Shown piece by piece: positions 63,438-64,000 of a DNA stretch of 64,000 nt (within the stretch, counting starts at the first letter, position 1; the number at the start of each line of letters is the position of its first letter). Source of the DNA: Mesorhizobium prunaredense (GTDB lineage: Bacteria > Pseudomonadota > Alphaproteobacteria > Rhizobiales > Rhizobiaceae); assembly GCF_900156895.1 (NCBI RefSeq), contig NZ_FTPD01000006.1, positions 1 through 64,000 of the forward strand, in the 5' to 3' direction. The position numbers and the translations under genes are program-made. The notes below the pieces were generated by a model. It had not been told where the DNA came from. It searched no databases and was given only the letters and a program-made list of their open reading frames with translations.

Positions 63438-64000
63438 TCAAACAGGAGCTGCTCGAACGTTTAAACAGACCGGGTCCTCAAGGGCTGTGGATCGAGCCCT
63501 TGCTTGACCCAGCCCAAATTGGCGAACTGACTACAGATTTGCGCCTAGGCTACGATTTCCTGGTTTCTATCGTGACCCGCCGTCCGTACATTGGCGTGGC
63601 CAAAGATGATGCCGGATTTCGAGCTGTATCGTCATACTTCCAACCGACAAGACGCGAACTCGGCGAACGGTTCATTTTGTATCCAGATCAAATCGTGCTT
63701 ACGACTACCCTAGAGTACGTTGCGCTTCCCTCGGATGTTTACGCAGATGTGTTCACCCGAAGCAGCTACACCTCGTCTGGGAATTGCAGTGAACACAATG
63801 ATGCAGCCCGGGTTTCGGGGGTGCTTCCCAATCGAGATGTTCAATCATAGTAACAATCCTGTAGAGCTCGTCGTTGGTGCCAAAATGTTCCAGATGCGCC
63901 TAACCGAGTTGAGCGGCCCGACGAGTTATGGCGGGATCGAAAGAAAGTACTTCGGCAACGTGCGGCCAACGCCGTCTCGCGCAGCCGACGACGCAGATAT
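63434..64000 (+). pseudogene. dCTP-deaminase-like gene with a frameshift, runs off the window
   Basis: The N-terminal part (MIKQELLERLNRPGPQGLWI, ELTTDLRLGYDFLVSIVTRR, ERFILYPDQIVLTTTLEYVA, VYADVFTRSSYT) matches the dCTP deaminase/dUTPase fold. At 63770-63776 the sequence ACCTCGTCT breaks the frame by one extra base. In the next frame the rest follows without stops to 64000: RLGIAVNTMMQPGFRGCFPI, EMFNHSNNPVELVVGAKMFQ, MRLTELSGPTSYGGI, restoring RSS-x-x-R-x-G and the catalytic-type PIE. It starts at an ATG overlapping the metalloprotease stop. It may be a pseudogene, a sequencing error or a programmed shift. dCTP deaminases in other bacteria deplete dCTP against phage. Confidence 0.75.

Overview
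The window looks like the chromosome of a Mesorhizobium-type alphaproteobacterium (Hyphomicrobiales). The evidence is uniformly GC-rich coding sequence over the first 46 kb, the rhizobial gene order dnaK - dnaJ - pmtA - FMN reductase - pyrF, many amino-sugar, sugar and peptide ABC uptake operons, and intergenic palindromic repeats of the kind scattered through rhizobial genomes. Species cannot be fixed without a search.

Layout. 0-6 kb: housekeeping genes on the minus strand (DUF1330, pyrF, flavin reductase, phospholipid N-methyltransferase, dnaJ, dnaK with a candidate heat-shock promoter). 6.4-12 kb: two large secreted proteins sharing a cysteine-repeat tail. 12-14.4 kb: ribulose-phosphate epimerase and malonyl-CoA decarboxylase. 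14.5-25.4 kb: an amino-sugar / cell-wall-recycling regulon, with nagA, a SIS isomerase, a GntR regulator and a BadF-type kinase in one overlapping operon, divergent from murQ plus a sugar ABC transporter. Matching tandem operators flank the divergent promoters. 25.5-31.3 kb: a fumarylacetoacetase-family hydrolase, an SDR, a double-domain aldehyde dehydrogenase (ALDH16-like) and deoC. 31.5-37.3 kb: ferredoxin reductase, hydantoinase/oxoprolinase A and B subunits and an amino-acid binding protein. 37.6-45.7 kb: an AmiC/AmiR-type amide sensor and antiterminator, in one overlapping operon with a full dipeptide-type ABC transporter and an acetamidase/formamidase, behind a terminator-like leader.

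45.7-55.7 kb is less orderly. Small stress and membrane genes (ICMT, MarR, NnrU, GYD, VOC, MAPEG) lie among decayed genes: a frameshifted SRAP peptidase, a truncated O-methyltransferase and a truncated ICMT-like gene. A 300-bp segment carrying a 77-residue gene occurs twice in direct orientation, about 8 kb apart, and brackets much of this stretch. A 29-residue protein made almost entirely of two DnaJ-type zinc motifs is translationally coupled to a 69-residue gene at 47.0-47.3 kb.

55.9-64 kb has a different character: lower GC, no metabolic genes, compact operons. The centre is a divergent pair. To the left run a ribbon-helix-helix protein, a GNAT acetyltransferase, an XRE regulator and an ImmA/IrrE-type metallopeptidase. 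To the right run a protein with two ubiquitin-like domains fused to an E2-like domain, a JAB-E1 fusion (deubiquitinase-like plus ubiquitin-activating-like) and a DUF6527-like cysteine protein. Immediately downstream are a small protein, an HExxH metalloprotease and a dCTP-deaminase-like protein with a frameshift that runs off the window. I read this end as a defence or conflict island built round a ubiquitin-like conjugation cassette. It is the most interesting part of the window.
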